Notes: generated by a model not told the origin, from the letters alone. 64,000 nucleotides of DNA from Arabidopsis thaliana (GCF_000001735.4 NC_003071.7:10223151-10287150), one strand, 5' to 3'; numbered from the stretch's first letter, positions 1 to 12,290 are shown. Made by a program: numbers and translations.

Positions 1-877
1 AATCACAGCTAAAAGTAATAATAATGTTATACAAACCATCAATTTTTTGTGAAAAAAAACCTACAACATCAAACTTCATGCAACAGAAGAAATATATAAT
101 AAGTTCTAGCGATTAGTTCAAGCCGCTTAACTCGCATCATAACAATGACATATTTTCATTTTAAACTCAGTTAATAATGATTGGAGTGTCCTATATTCTT
201 TAAAAAGTGTAGTATGTCTTTTCATATTCGAACAACTAGGGTGTTATTCGTTTTATTATTTGAATGGTGCATCTCGATTATGCATCCAAATATTGTAATC
301 TAGAGGATGCTTCCGGCTGTTGTTTGTTTATATATTTGGTTCTTCATATGGATTCCCTATCTTGATGTAACTTTGTTTGTTTTTCTTTTGTATTTGTTAA
401 TTTACATTCACATCGATGTATTTAATATCAAAATGACTAAATTGTGCATGTGTTAAATTTAATGATATCTTAATAATCTTAACTGTATTTACAACTAAAA
501 AAATTTCAAATTTTTCTTGGCACAATTATAATCCAAGATAATGCAATGTAGCTCATCTAGTAATATCATTTATCAGCTGGAATGAGATTAAATAATGAAA
601 GAGTATGGTAAGTGAAGCCATACCAAAGCTCCCGTGAGTCAACCAATAAACAGACGTCATACGTCAATACCCAAAAAGATATCAACAACGAACCGTAGGA
701 TATAATAAATCCCGCAAAATAAACGGTTAAAGATCTCGCGGTACACTCTGTATCTTAATTATTAAGATTCACGTCGCTGGACACAACACCTACTATATTT
801 GTGGTTGTTTGTTTCGTGAAGCTTCTCTCTTCTTCTCTTTTTCAAGTCATCAAATCTGATCTAATCTCCGTAAATTA
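1..877. other. Intergenic region and promoter of the RCI2-like gene
   Basis: No coding sequence is recognisable here. The last 250 bases are the likely promoter and 5' leader of the small membrane protein gene that starts at 878. Read on the minus strand, positions 652-666 hold two TGACG cores only two bases apart, an as-1/ACGT-type arrangement. The leader from about 820 is CT-rich, as is usual for plant 5' UTRs. Confidence 0.5.
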
Positions 878-1381
878 ATGGCGAGTAGTTGCGAGCTTTG
901 CTGCGAGATCTTCATCGCAATTCTTCTTCCTCCTGTCGGAGTTTGTCTCAGGCATGGCTGTTGCACTGTAAGTTTCATCTCTCTCTATCGATCTCTGAAC
1001 TTTCACAGCTTCTTATTTCAGAAATCGAAACCGTAGTTGAAATTGAATTGATTACGGTTATTTAAATTGAAATTGGTTGCACTCCGGTTTACGGGAACCA
1101 ATCAATATGATGAATGTGGAGATCAATTACTGAAAATATAATTGTGGTGTTTTTGTTAAAAAGAAACACTAATTAAGGGACTAAAAAATAAAATTTTTAA
1201 ATTTTGTTTTTCCTAACTCATGTTTTTTTGGTTTAACTTGTAGGTTGAGTTCTTCATTTGTTTGATACTGACTTGCTTAGGCTACTTACCAGGAATAATA
1301 TACGCAATTTACGCAATTTGTTTCTTGCACCGCGATGAGTATTTTGATGAATACAGACGCCCAATCTACTATGTTGCTTGA
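878..1381 (+). CDS. RCI2D: Small hydrophobic RCI2/PMP3-family membrane protein
   Basis: Two exons, 878-967 and 1244-1381, encode 75 residues. The protein starts MASSCELCCEIFIAILLPP, has an RHGCC turn, and then a second hydrophobic stretch (VEFFICLILTCLGYLPGIIYAIYAICFL). This is the two-helix PMP3/RCI2 (UPF0057) fold. The intron falls exactly between the two helices, with donor GTAAGT and acceptor TTGTAG. Family members sit in the plasma membrane and affect ion homeostasis under cold and salt stress. The hydrophilic tail of about 16 residues (HRDEYFDEYRRPIYYVA) places it with the longer-tailed members. The subfamily letter D is recalled from the locus order, not deduced from sequence. Confidence 0.9.
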
Positions 1382-2349
1382 CCTCTTGATTGATTCTTGC
1401 TCTTGAGCACACATATTGTACTTTAAAGTGTAATTTACTTGTATCCTGGAGATAATAATACCATTTTTTTTTAAGACACAGGTATTGTGGTTTATTTTAC
1501 TATATACTTTGATGAATGATGAATGCATAATGCCCAATTACTATTTGCCTATGGAGCCCTCATATTAAAGGTCAGTATCTATCGCGCTATGATACAGCTA
1601 AAGAAATTAGCTCAGCAGTCACTGAAGTGGAAGAGGAAAAAGAAAACACTGTTTTTTCTCTGAACAGTGAAGAAGACAAAGACACTTGGTGAAGAAACAG
1701 AGACTGACAGTGATTCTGAATTCAAGATGACTAAGACGACAATACCAAAAACAGGAAGAAAAGTTTAAAACCATTGTTAGCTATTGCATCACTTGAAGAC
1801 TTCACACTTCTTTTCTCTTCTTTCCTGTTTTGCTTTGCTAAGTTGTTTCCAGGAAAGAAGAAAGAAGAAGTTGTGGAGTCTTTTGATGAAGATAGTGACA
1901 GTGATTACTATATTTACCCTAGTCCATTCGATATTGAAGAGAATTCCAACAGTGAGGAATACAATCAAATCTTCATTGTTATATGTTACCCTAGTCCTAA
2001 TACATACTATATTTATATAATGGTAGTACCATACTTACCATTACCCTGAGTGAGTTTCAACGATGATTGAAATTGAATTAAGGCATCCCACAATTAATTA
2101 GATTATTAATGTCAAAGACAAAAATTGTGTAGGCACTAAGAATAAGATAACAATCAACAAATTGTGTTTTTTTTTCTCCTCACCCTGAAATGTTCAAAAC
2201 TCAAGATGAACGAAAAAAACAAAGATGTAACAAAACTGAACCAAATCTTCCAAGTATGTGATATTAACTCAAAACTTATATAAGAAAAATGATTCAGACT
2301 ACTCCTCAAGTAAACATTTTAAGACTTTGCCGGCCAAACCAATTTACTT
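1382..2349. other. Intergenic; unassigned 91-codon acidic reading frame
   Basis: This is the 3' side of the RCI2-like gene and of the convergent eIFiso4G2 gene. It contains an open frame at 1774-2049 (+) of 91 codons, with a basic GKKKEE stretch followed by acidic segments (FDEDSDSDYYIYPSP, EENSNSEEY). A similar acidic Thr/Ser string (GEETETDSDSEF) is read in another frame about 200 bases upstream. No known domain is visible. It may be an old gene fragment or chance; I would not call it a gene. Confidence 0.25.
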
Positions 2350-5306
2350 TTAGAGCAAACTCTGGCATGCCTCAACTTCAACCGCCTGCGAATCCAATAC
2401 AGACTGTCCCGATGGACACTCGCGAACACTCTTTATCACTGCATTGAGTACGGTTTTTCTGAACCACTCATCTTCCATCTTCTTCAGAACATCTCTCACC
2501 AGCTCGAAATCCAAGACTTTAGCTGAGACCAACTCCCCTAAGAACTCTCCGAAGCTGTTTGGTGCTTTTGGCAGATCGATTCCAATGTCATCCAACATGG
2601 AACCGTAGAGCAAACAACCTGCCCCTAAGTCTTTAGATGTCAGCACATTCTTAGAGATCAGATGTTTCAAGAGTTTGGCAATTGGTTCAACCAATGGTGG
2701 GTTTTTCTCTAGACCGAGCGAGATTGTTTCCTTGACGAGCTCCGGGTGGTAAGATGGAGATTTTAGTTCCTCAACGCATTGCAATGCCTCATCCACTAAA
2801 CGAATACTGAAATACTCTTCAAGAAGCGACTTGGTTTTTCTCTCGAGCTCTCCTGCGTTCAGGCTATTAGCCAGAGGAGCTGCCTGTGGCTGTGGCTGAG
2901 GTTGAGACCGTGGTTGCGGCTTCTCAACAGTTGGAATGGGTTTAGAGGCTTGAGGAGCTGAGCTAGAACCGTTACCTTGCAAAAGAGGGCTTGGCCTACC
3001 ACCACCATTGAGGAGACCTCCGCTACCCTGAGGAAGAAGCCTTGAGTTGACTGAGAGTGACTTGTTGATAGCAGGAGGTGGCTGAAAACGCGGCTGCTGC
3101 ACTGTTTGTCTATTGCCTCTGGGCATGGACCGGGTCCGTGCCATTTCCCAGCCGTCTTCATCCATAGGCATCACCCTAGTTCCCGGCATGCCGGGCATCA
3201 TTCCTCCAGTACCAGGACGGCCAAGGATATTTCCCAAGCCCATACCGTCTGCTGCACCAGAAACCGCAGCGCGGTTGTTGTTGTTGTTTCTCATACTTGC
3301 CATTGCACCCGGACGCATCCCAAGATTTCTCTCTGCCTCAGAATGGATTTCATTGATTTTCTTCGCTTTCACCTGCCATTGAATAAGTACAACAACACGT
3401 AAGCACGGATAAAGAACTAAAGACTGTTATTAAAAGATTTGAGATGGAATGATAAAATCTTACCTCCTCACGCCTTGGTACCCATTTATTAGCTCGAAGA
3501 TCAACAACGTTTTGGACCATAAATCTGAGACGCAGCTCTAGCTGAGGGTGCCTTGCTAGCTCCTTCAACCGACCAAAGTACGTGTCATTAATACCTCGAG
3601 ATCGTGGGCTGTCATCAAGTTGCTTCCCAATGGTTATAAAAAATTGGCAGAGAGCTTCAACATCTCCCTCTGCTGGGCAAGCTTTAGTATCGTCTCCTAA
3701 AAGCTCCTGAACAATATGATGAACTATCTTCTCAGGCACCATCTTTTGCTTGAGAAGTTCACCAATCAGACGGATATTTCCAAGTGTCCGGAGCTTTGCC
3801 ATTTTCTCCTTATCCATTCTTTCCATTTCTTGGTCTGGATTAGTCATCTGTCTGATCTCTTCCTTCAATTTGCCAGCACCTTCAAATGCCTCTTGGCAAT
3901 TATTCAAAAGCACTCTTTTAAAGGTTATTTCTTTCCCACCGGGTTCCTCAGAGGGAAACGAAGGTAGCTGTCCGTTAATATCAAAACACAGAAGAGCATA
4001 CATCTCGCAGAATGTGGGCTGCAGTATAGCATTCTCAAAAATTAGCTGTATCACTTCCTGCAATCAAAGGTAAGAGCAAATCAATACCATGAAAGAGAGA
4101 ACTACAACAATAGAGATCAGGAATTGAAACAAACCTTTAGGATATCTGCGGAAGTGATGCCAGCGTCAATCAATTGACCTTTAAGAAGCTCGTACTTCTC
4201 CGGAGTAAGCTTGTTTAGAATACTGCATAAAATTGTAAAGAATCAGTCAGAATATACATCACATCAACCTTCAAACACAAAAGCTGAAAAGAATAGTATT
4301 AGTTGTTGACAATACCCTTTCACGCTCTTAACGACTCGATCTTTATCTGAAAGAGCTCCTCTTTTAGCTGACCACGGAACCTCCGCTTTAATCAGCACAG
4401 GGGTAGGACCAGACTGTTTCACAAGATGATCATGTTAGCAAGAAGAGAAAACTAGTAATGATATGCCAACACATAACAAGTGACGAAAACTTACCCCTTG
4501 CCATGTACTTTTGGCTTCACGAGGGTCGTCCCTTAACCATTCTTTACCAGAGGTTGGAATCTGAGAACGACTATGCCAGTCACGGTTATCAGTCTCGGTA
4601 TGACGATGCTGAGTATGATTTGTTATCTAATAAGACCAAAACCAAGAATGAAAGTTTAAAAGACAGATTCCAAAACAGGAGGATTACACACACACACACA
4701 GACACACACTTACTTTACTCTCGGCTGCATGATTCCCCCAACTCTGCTCTTCGCCAAAAAGCTCAACTGCGATTTCCTTACAGCGTCTAAGAATTTCATC
4801 AGAGACTTGAACAGACTGCGATCAAGAAAACACAAAGGTGAATGATTTGGTTCACAAAGTCAAAAACAGAATCAGAGAATTAAGTTAAATACCTCTCTGT
4901 GCTGAAGTATCTCTTCTCGGGAAAACCTCACACGTTCACCAGAATTTTCTCTCTACAAAAACATAAAATGTCAAGAGCTTAGGATTCAATTACATAACAT
5001 AAAGTATCAATCTTTGTCCATATTCAAATTCAACAACCCTAAAAATTCAAACTTTGTACAAAATTCGATTCAAAATCATGGAAACGAATCCAATCCTCGT
5101 TTAAACTCGAATTGCGAAACCAAATTGAAGAGAAACAGAGGATTTTTCAATGTATTTACCTTGACGGGAAAAGGGGTTTCTTCGGAGCCGCCATTGGTAA
5201 GATCAAAAGAGGAAGAGGAGCTAAAGCGAGGGACGAAAAGCCTGCTTTTGCCGCCGCCACCGCCGGGTCTCAAACTCAAAACCGATGGTTCACCTTGTTG
5301 TTGCAT
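2350..5306 (-). CDS. eIFiso4G2: Eukaryotic initiation factor iso4G (MIF4G + MA3 scaffold)
   Basis: Eight exons (genomic order 2350-3372, 3464-4057, 4135-4222, 4316-4413, 4495-4608, 4714-4815, 4893-4952, 5160-5306) join in frame to 741 residues from ATG 5304-5306. All junctions are GT-AG. The segment [12 protein letters not shown] near residues 57-69 resembles the eIF4E-binding YxxxxL pattern, with F in place of Y. Residues about 170-400 form a MIF4G domain ([13 protein letters not shown], then [10 protein letters not shown]). After a Gly/Met/Pro-rich linker, an MA3 domain begins near residue 575 ([19 protein letters not shown]). The protein bridges cap-binding eIFiso4E, eIF4A and eIF3 in the cytosol. 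At 741 residues it has the short iso4G form rather than the long eIF4G form. It is transcribed divergently from the IF3 gene. Confidence 0.95.
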
Positions 5307-5563
5307 TACTCGATTCTCTTGTTTTTTCGCAATTAGAAGGATTCAATAAAAAAAAGTTTTGCAGATAGATAGAGGTATATAGTGTATATATATGTGTCTG
5401 TATTGACGGTGGAGAAGATAAAATCACTTCGATTCCCTTTTTTTTTTTGGCTGAAGCTGTGTTCTGTGGTTTGCCCTAATTTCCTTTTCTTCTTCTCACG
5501 TGTAAATGTTATTGTTAATTACGAAAATATTCTGTATATCAAAATAATTTTATTTATTGAAAA

Positions 5564-5868
5564 AGAATTGATGGAAAAATCTTACGAAATAAAGACTTAA
5601 TATTGTTTTTAATGCATCATTATCAAAATACAAGTCTACTTTCACAGAATTAATTACCAAAGTATCCTCTGTCTATAATCTCCAACACAAAATAATTAAT
5701 TTTTGGGAAAAATAATTGATGGAAAATCTTATGAAATGAAGACATAATTATTTTGTATTTATTGCATCACTATAAAAATAAAAATCTTTGTTGCATCATT
5801 AAAAGTGTTGTTGGCATGGCTCTTGCATGAGTTAAGTTAGTTAATTCAAAGATTACCTCTATCTATAA
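5564..5868. repeat. Diverged tandem direct repeat, unit about 150 bp
   Basis: Copy one (about 5564-5682) and copy two (about 5716-5868) share the order ATTGATGGAAAA-TCTTA-GAAAT-AAGAC, then ATGCATCATTAT / TTGCATCACTAT, then ATTACC-and-CTCT(G/A)TCTATAA. They are separated mainly by small indels. This looks like an old local duplication with no visible coding content. Confidence 0.55.
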
Positions 5869-6144
5869 GTTATTTATTTTTGTTTCCTAAAATTATGAAT
5901 TTTTAAGTAAATTTGACAAATATACATATGTATAATAATAAATATAGTTGGTTTATTAGATTATAATTTCTTAAAAAATAAAAAAATAACTTTATATGCA
6001 TAGATTCCTTTGCAAATTATAACTTTATTTTACTCCCTTTAAAATTAGGAACATGATATTCCTCAAATTTCTCCCATGTTCAATGTGATTATGCTGGTTT
6101 TAGTTTAGATGTTAAAATAAAAATCCTAAAAACTAAAAAGTAAT

Positions 6145-6175
6145 TGGGCCCTTTGTTTTAAAGCCCATAAGCCCA
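6145..6175. promoter_or_regulatory. Site II (TGGGCC/TGGGCT) cluster upstream of plastid IF3
   Basis: TGGGCC lies at 6145-6150 on the plus strand. Two GCCCA cores at 6163-6167 and 6171-6175 read as TGGGC on the minus strand. Three such elements within 31 bases, about 130 bases before the IF3 start, match the TCP-bound site II arrangement common in promoters of translation and organelle genes. Confidence 0.55.
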
Positions 6176-6302
6176 TTAATAAAAACATTGACGTTTAGCT
6201 TCCAAACATTGGAAACGACGTAGTTTCATTCTCCGTTGCGTTTTATTCTTCTGGATAAGAGCTTCGTGATGGTTTGAAACCTCTGAGTGAAGAAGAAGCG
6301 CC

Positions 6303-8148
6303 ATGGCTGGGATTACCAGCAGCACCGTTGGATTCAACGCCGTCTTCACCGGAATAACCAAAACAGTATCATCACATTCACTCTTCTCTGTTGATTCCAA
6401 ACTCTGTAGTCTTCGTCTCTCCAAAACCGAACTGTCTTTCACTAATCTCACTCCTTCTCCTCGCCGTGCTTTCGCCGTCACTTGCCGCTTCGGCGGTGGT
6501 GGTGGAGGTTATCGATTCTCTGGAGACAATAGAAGAGGTAGGCCGAAAGAAGCTGAAATTGATGAAGCTCTTGATATCTCCTCAATTAGGTGAGGATTCT
6601 TAAGCCTAATCGTGAATTGAAAATTTCTTTCTGATTCGATTTGTTGATGATGATGTCTATGTTTGAGTAGGTCAGCTACTGTTAGGCTTATCGATGGGCA
6701 ACAAAACATGGTAAATGTGACTCAAATTCTTCGAATTGTAGCTTTGATTCTGCATAATAGGACTCATAAATTTCCAGTTTGTTTTGCTCTCTATAGCTTG
6801 GTTTAGTGTCTAAAGACGAAGCCGTTCGAATGGCTGATGATGCTGAACTTGATCTGGTATGTGTTTCCATTGAAATGCTCTTACTTGTGGACATTAGCTA
6901 TTTGATATATGCAATGGTTTTTGTATGATATGAGTCAGAACTCGAATCAGTGAAATTGAGCTAATAGATGGAAGATTGAACTAGAATCAAAGCAAATATT
7001 AGAAGATATGCTCTGATACCGTATTAGATTAACAGAATTTGGATAAGAGTTGTGAATGATTTATGTTATTCTCTTCTTCAAGAAGAAGAGAATGTACATT
7101 GTTATATATAAAATTCTCTTTACTAAGCAAATCAGAACTTCATAAATTAATTTAGCTACACCGAGTCTCTAGTGTAACTAAACCAACCAACTATAAATGA
7201 TTGATTGTGTTGGTTTTCAGGTTATACTATCGCCTGATGCAGATCCTCCGGTTGTTAAAATGATGGACTACAGGTGAGTATCTAAATATGTATTGAAGAT
7301 ATATGCCAAGCTGTGCCGTAATTACCAGTAATGATGCTTTCTTTCTTTTGCGTTTATCAGTAAATACAGATACGAACAGCAAAAGAGGAAAAAAGATCAG
7401 CAAAAGAAAAGTATTGACTGTTTCTGCCCCTCTTAGTCTTAGAGTTGGAGATGATATGCTTATCAGCTTATGTATTTTTTTTTTGTGTTATATCATATTA
7501 GCAACTCGCATGGATTTAAAGGAGCTTAAAATGGGGTACGGCTTTCGTTTTTTTTGTTTGTCTGTGATGTTGCAAATGACTTCTTTAGAACTGAATCCTC
7601 TCAAAGGTTACTGCTTTTTTTTTGTCTGACAGTTATAATATTGATCAGCATGATTATTCCGTTCGTCTAAGGGCTGCCCAAAAGTTCTTGCAAGATGGTG
7701 ACAAGGTTGTTCCCATATTCTTCACGAGCTGTTAGAGTTCTGTCCCGTCTGAATGTAATTTTTTGTTTACTACTTGTAATGTACACAGGTTAAGGTGATT
7801 GTGAGCATGAAAGGACGAGAAAACGAGTTCAGAAATATCGCTATTGAACTCCTCAGACGTTTCCAAACCGAAATAGGGGAGGTAATAAGTTCGTTCTCCA
7901 CCCTTTCCTATATATAGAAAGTATGTATCAGATTTCAATGTGTACTGACTGTGAAATGAATGGATCACTGAAACTTGTCCCGGATCTGTAGCTTGCAACT
8001 GAAGAGAGCAAAAACTTCAGGGACAGAAATATGTTCATTATCTTGGTCCCAAACAAAGAAATGATTCGGAAACCACAAGAACCACCCACAAGAAAGAAGA
8101 AAAAAACAGCGGAAAACGAAGCTTCAGCTTCAGCTGCAGAAATAACAG

Positions 8149-8182
<34 letters not shown>

Positions 8183-8183
8183 A

Positions 8184-8215
<32 letters not shown>

Positions 8216-8240
8216 AGAGCCTCTACAGATCGATTCTTGA
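6303..8240 (+). CDS. SVR9: Plastid translation initiation factor IF-3
   Basis: Nine exons (6303-6589, 6671-6710, 6797-6856, 7221-7273, 7361-7410, 7502-7535, 7633-7705, 7789-7881, 7992-8240) join in frame to 312 residues. The first ~70 residues are Ser/Thr-rich with few acidic residues, a chloroplast transit peptide. A Gly-rich stretch and the IF3 N-domain follow (SATVRLIDGQQNM, LSPDADPPVVKMMDYSKY), then the basic linker (QQKRKKDQQKK) and the IF3 C-domain (TRMDLKELKMGYNIDQHDY, VKVIVSMKGRENE). IF3 keeps 30S subunits apart from 50S and checks start-codon pairing in the chloroplast. The C-terminus extends beyond bacterial IF3 and ends in an unusual Glu-Pro repeat. The symbol rests on recalled locus identity (At2g24060). 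Confidence 0.95.
8151..8222 (+). repeat. In-frame GAGCCT hexamer array coding (Glu-Pro)n
   Basis: About twelve head-to-tail copies of GAGCCT, with GAACCT and GAGCCA variants, lie in the last IF3 exon and encode an alternating Glu-Pro tail just before the stop. The tract is a coding hexanucleotide satellite and should vary in length between accessions. Confidence 0.85.
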
Positions 8241-8671
8241 GTTTAAAATCTTGTGGTAGGATTTTCAGAGCTAAAGTAAAGTTTTGTATATTTACTTTTC
8301 TACCATGTCTCAAGAGAGCCAAGAGCTGTATAACAAATAGAGTTAGTCCTATTTGAATGATGTTCTTCGTTTGTAGATCTTTTCTCTAATCTATTTTTTT
8401 GTTTAACTTCTCAGCTTTGTTGATTCTCAAAAGAATTGTATTATCTTTTAACAGAGTTACAACTTTTTCGCTTCCATGACAGAAACTAGATAAACACTGA
8501 TCACTAAACTAATTGAGGTTTACATGTTGATAGCTAAATCGCATTTTCTTCATTGATTTTTTGTTTAAACCCTAAGTGATCTTCACATCCTTTTCCTATA
8601 AGTAGAAGAAGGCAGAAGAAAATGCGAGCCAAAAAGAGCAATTTACAAGTCATTTTGTAAGTGTGTTGTTG
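8241..8671. other. Convergent 3' ends of IF3 and QWRF4
   Basis: This 430-base AT-rich interval lies between the IF3 stop and the QWRF4 stop. It should hold both 3' UTRs and polyadenylation regions. I see no gene in it. Confidence 0.6.
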
Positions 8672-10836
8672 TTAAGGCCATTGAAACTTGCTTAATGGCA
8701 ACAATGGAGAAGACTCTGCATCATCTCTTACTTCTTCTTCTTGCTTCTTTTGTATCAGATGAGTCTTGAGGCTACGCTCTTCTATCTGTATTTTCACGAC
8801 GAAAAACTCGGTTTAACGTGTTGAACTATATTAGTCATTAGATTCTTGGATTTGTATTTTTGATTTGTTACCTCCATGACTGCAGTTGATGCCAAGAGAT
8901 TTTCACATTTGTCAAGCAAAAAATTCTCTGTTTTAGCTATAACAGCGAGATCCGAAACAAGTTTGTTCATCTCCTCCATCTGCGAATGTAAAGACCAGAT
9001 GGATGATCCCATACTCTGCATTACATCAAGAGCTGAGGACATAGCTAACTTCAGAGATCCTAGGTCTGCCTGTGATCACAAGAGCTTTTACAAAATCAGA
9101 ACTCGGTTCTTGCTCTTCGACTTGTTTTCTAGTTTTCTCGGAAAACGTAAACCGTACCTTTGTTCCTCCGGCTAGTGGAAGCCGGAGTGTATTTGCTTCT
9201 AAGTCTCCAATGGCTCCAGCTAAAGAACTAATGTGTTCTCTCTCAACCATTGCCCAATCCTCAAGGCAAACCATCTGCGCAAATAAATACATTTAGATCA
9301 TGAGGATGATACTTCGATGAACACAAATACACAAATGCGTGCGAGTGAAGACATACCTGATCATTTAAGATGGATCTTAACTTGATTTCTAGCTTCAACT
9401 GTTGGAGACAAATTCTTTGAGTTGTCACTAGATCCCTTAGGTCTGATATTGCATGCCAAACATTGTATAGAGTTTCCTGTAACCTCAAGATTGTTAAAAA
9501 CAGAGGAAGATACACTTAATACAATGTCACATTTTTTCTGTTTTGAGTATATTACCTTAGCAATCAAGCTTTGAACATAGCTCACTCCCTCAGCTCGAGC
9601 ATTTGCAAACCGCCACTGCGAATATCGATTATAGAGCAAGCGTAGTTGATGAACATCTTCTATGTAAGTCGCTTTTTTTCCTTTCTTGACATCCGCAATG
9701 AAGCTGAGAACCGAGGTGTTGGTACTACTGGATTGCGCGGTTTGTCTTATCCGGGAAGGACTTACACCTCTTGATGGCGGTGTAGACGATCTCACCAAAG
9801 AGCGGTTTCCCACAGGACTCAATCCTCTCATAGGACTCACTCCTCTTGAAGGACTCATGCCTCGAGAATTAGAAGATGATGATGATGAAAATGAGGATCT
9901 GCTAGGAGAAGCAGTACGTGATCCAGGAGCAGACATTGGATGCAACCTAGGTAATGAACTTGTAGAAAAATGCTTGAGAGACTCAGTGCTACTACTATCT
10001 TCTGAAGTTGTTGATGACGAAACTTCTAGTCTACCATTATCATAACATGAAAACAACCTTGTTATGTCACTAGAAGACTTCTTATGTCTAGAGCTTTTAT
10101 TGGACAAAGGCAATGACACTCTCCTGACCGCTTTATCCCCAAGATCAAAGCTTCTGTTCCCCCTAATTCGACCAGACCATCGATGCTGTGGTGGTATTAA
10201 CATACTATGAGAACCATCCATAGGTTTTGAATTCTCTGATTGACCAGGAGACACATTCTTTCCCTTCAATGGACTTCTTTTCCTCTCGGGCGTTTGTTTC
10301 CTTGTTACAGAGGTTGTCTCACTCTGCTGCTTATGCGCTATATTCGAAGAAGACGGTCTCAATGTCCGATCAGTCGAAGAAGTAACAAGCGGTTTCTCCT
10401 TCTTACTAACAGGAACTGACACTGAATCAGACTGAAAAGAAACACTGAGGCTTCTCATAGTAGAAGGCCATAAGCTTTCAGGTAAACGACCAGTAGATAG
10501 TCTCCTAGAAGAAACCGGTAAATCTACCAATACATCACTAACCGGCGTAGTTGGTGTCGAAGGACCACGGTTCCTCTCCGCTGAAACCGCTCTTTTCAAG
10601 AACGATTCAGGTGATGAAGAAGGCGCAGTCCTGGTGACAATAGGTGAAGGACATCTCCTAGTTTTAGTAGGAGTCGGTGATCTATATCTTGAACTAACCT
10701 CCATTGTTCTAGCACGGCGCGTGACAGAACCTACATTGTTCTTCTCAGATGGAGCAAGAGGCGGTCTTGGACTTGTAGCGTCACTTACTGATTGCTGCTG
10801 TTTCCCCATTGATGCTTTCTTGGAACCAACTTGCAT
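8672..10836 (-). CDS. QWRF4: QWRF-motif, AUG8-type microtubule-associated protein
   Basis: Five exons (genomic order 8672-8785, 8872-9069, 9158-9274, 9357-9476, 9556-10836) give 609 residues. The N-terminal 375 residues are basic and Ser/Pro-rich (repeats such as [17 protein letters not shown]), as expected for a disordered microtubule-binding region. The conserved C-terminal half starts with [19 protein letters not shown]; the name-giving QWRF is at residues 407-410. Predicted helices and a final [11 protein letters not shown] segment follow. The last exon is short: its acceptor at 8786 restores the family ending, while reading on from the previous exon gives an unrelated tail. The family includes augmin subunit 8 and plant-specific microtubule proteins. 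A donor at 12145 and an acceptor near 10884 suggest a 1.26-kb intron in the 5' UTR. Confidence 0.93.
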
Positions 10837-12290
10837 TGATTTGATTCAGCAACTAATGTTTCTCATTGTAGACTCTTTTTATTCTGCCAAAAGTAAAATA
10901 CCTTCCAGATGAGCAAGATGGAGCAAAAGCAGAGAATATTTTTAGACAACCCAAATGATAAAAGAGAGCTAAAGATTAAATCTTTACAACAGAAACACAG
11001 ATCAAGAATCACTTAAAGAGAAAAAAAAAAGGTAAGATCTTATTTGATCAAGAAGCCAAAACAGATCAAGACATGTAGATTGAAAAAGACAATCCTTGGT
11101 CCATGGGACAAGCTGACTAGTTTCATAAAGTAAGTTAGGTCCCAAAAGAAAAAGTGACAACAAGAACAAGCTGAGACCTAGCAGAGTAAAAGCTAGAGAT
11201 AAGAAAGCTGTGCCTAAGGACTATAAAAAATAAACTCTCAAAGGTCTACAAGTAGTAGAGTTTAATTGCTTACACTTTCACAGTTTCAGAGATATTCTTA
11301 ATTTCAATCAAAGACTTTAAAAACTTCTGAGCAAAAAACAATCTTTTTCAGTGTCATTGTCACGGGTGTGCCATGGTCGGATGGGCTGGAGAAAATTTAA
11401 TGGAGATTTCACAGACCCACCTTTCTTCTTCCTCTCTTCCTATCAAAAAATCAAAAACCTCAAAGTAAACAAAAAGAAGTTTCCTTTATTAGCATCTCAA
11501 GAATTTTTAATAATGCATTTTAGAAACAGTTTTTGATTATAATAATGCTAAGAGTTTGATTAAAGAATTAGCAAAAATGGAGATTTTGCAGATTCATCTG
11601 TTTCCTATATGGGAAGAGACAAAGATGACCACGTGTTTAGAAGAATCAGTGTCTCTACTCTCTGATAAAAATGGTGAAAAATTTGGCGGTAATATAGTAA
11701 CAAACTAACAATAATGCAAATGAATTAGCAAAAAAATCTGGTGATTAATTTATATTTTTATGTTTTGACCATTTGAGAAAGAAAGAAAAAGTATGATTTT
11801 CTTGGGAAAATGAAGCTCGTGAAACAATGAAATTTGGGATTCAAAAAACAAAAAAAAAGTGTCTGAAAGTGAACACGACTTGTGTCTGTGAAGAAGCAGA
11901 CAAGTTTTATCGATTAAAACTATTTTTGGAATTTATTATGTTAATTAAATTCTGCAAAATCTTAAACTTGTTCTTGGCTTCTTCATTAAAATCTCCAGAA
12001 ATGGAAACAAGATTTTTTAGTGTATTTGTCTTGTCTCAGATCAAAATCCAGCAAATTAATTAGGGTTTATAATTATTATCAAAATAGTGTTAAAAGAAAG
12101 TACCACTAAAAAAAGTAGATTAAGTAGGAAACTGGAGAATCTCACCTGGACTGATGAAGAACGCTTGATCCCCAAGTAACAAACCCTAAAATTTGTGCTA
12201 TATCTTCGACAACTTTTGTTTTTGAAGCTCGTAAGACGCTCACCACAAGAGACCAGAGGAATTTTGACCCAAAAAAAGAGAACAGAGGAA
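10837..12290 (-). other. QWRF4 5' leader, putative UTR intron and promoter
   Basis: On the minus strand a good donor (CAG|GTGAG, intron starting at 12145) pairs with an acceptor (GGCAG at 10884-10888) shortly upstream of the QWRF4 ATG. This implies an untranslated exon between about 12146 and 12260. The open frames inside (for example 11827-12063 plus) lack codon bias and recognisable domains. Confidence 0.5.

Larger units (their letters stand above)
5307..6302. other. Bidirectional intergenic promoter region
   Basis: About 1 kb separates the divergent eIFiso4G2 and IF3 genes. There is no coding sequence. It is AT-rich and holds a diverged direct repeat (5564-5868) and, close to the IF3 start, a cluster of site II-type elements (6145-6175). 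Confidence 0.6.

Noticed and set aside
9686-10045. 119-codon plus-strand frame inside QWRF4
   Set aside because: Reverse-strand shadow of the Ser/Pro-rich QWRF4 exon, whose five-exon model closes perfectly.
11827-12063. 78-codon plus-strand frame between QWRF4 and the DUF295 gene
   Set aside because: Lies in the putative UTR intron/leader of QWRF4, no codon bias or motif.
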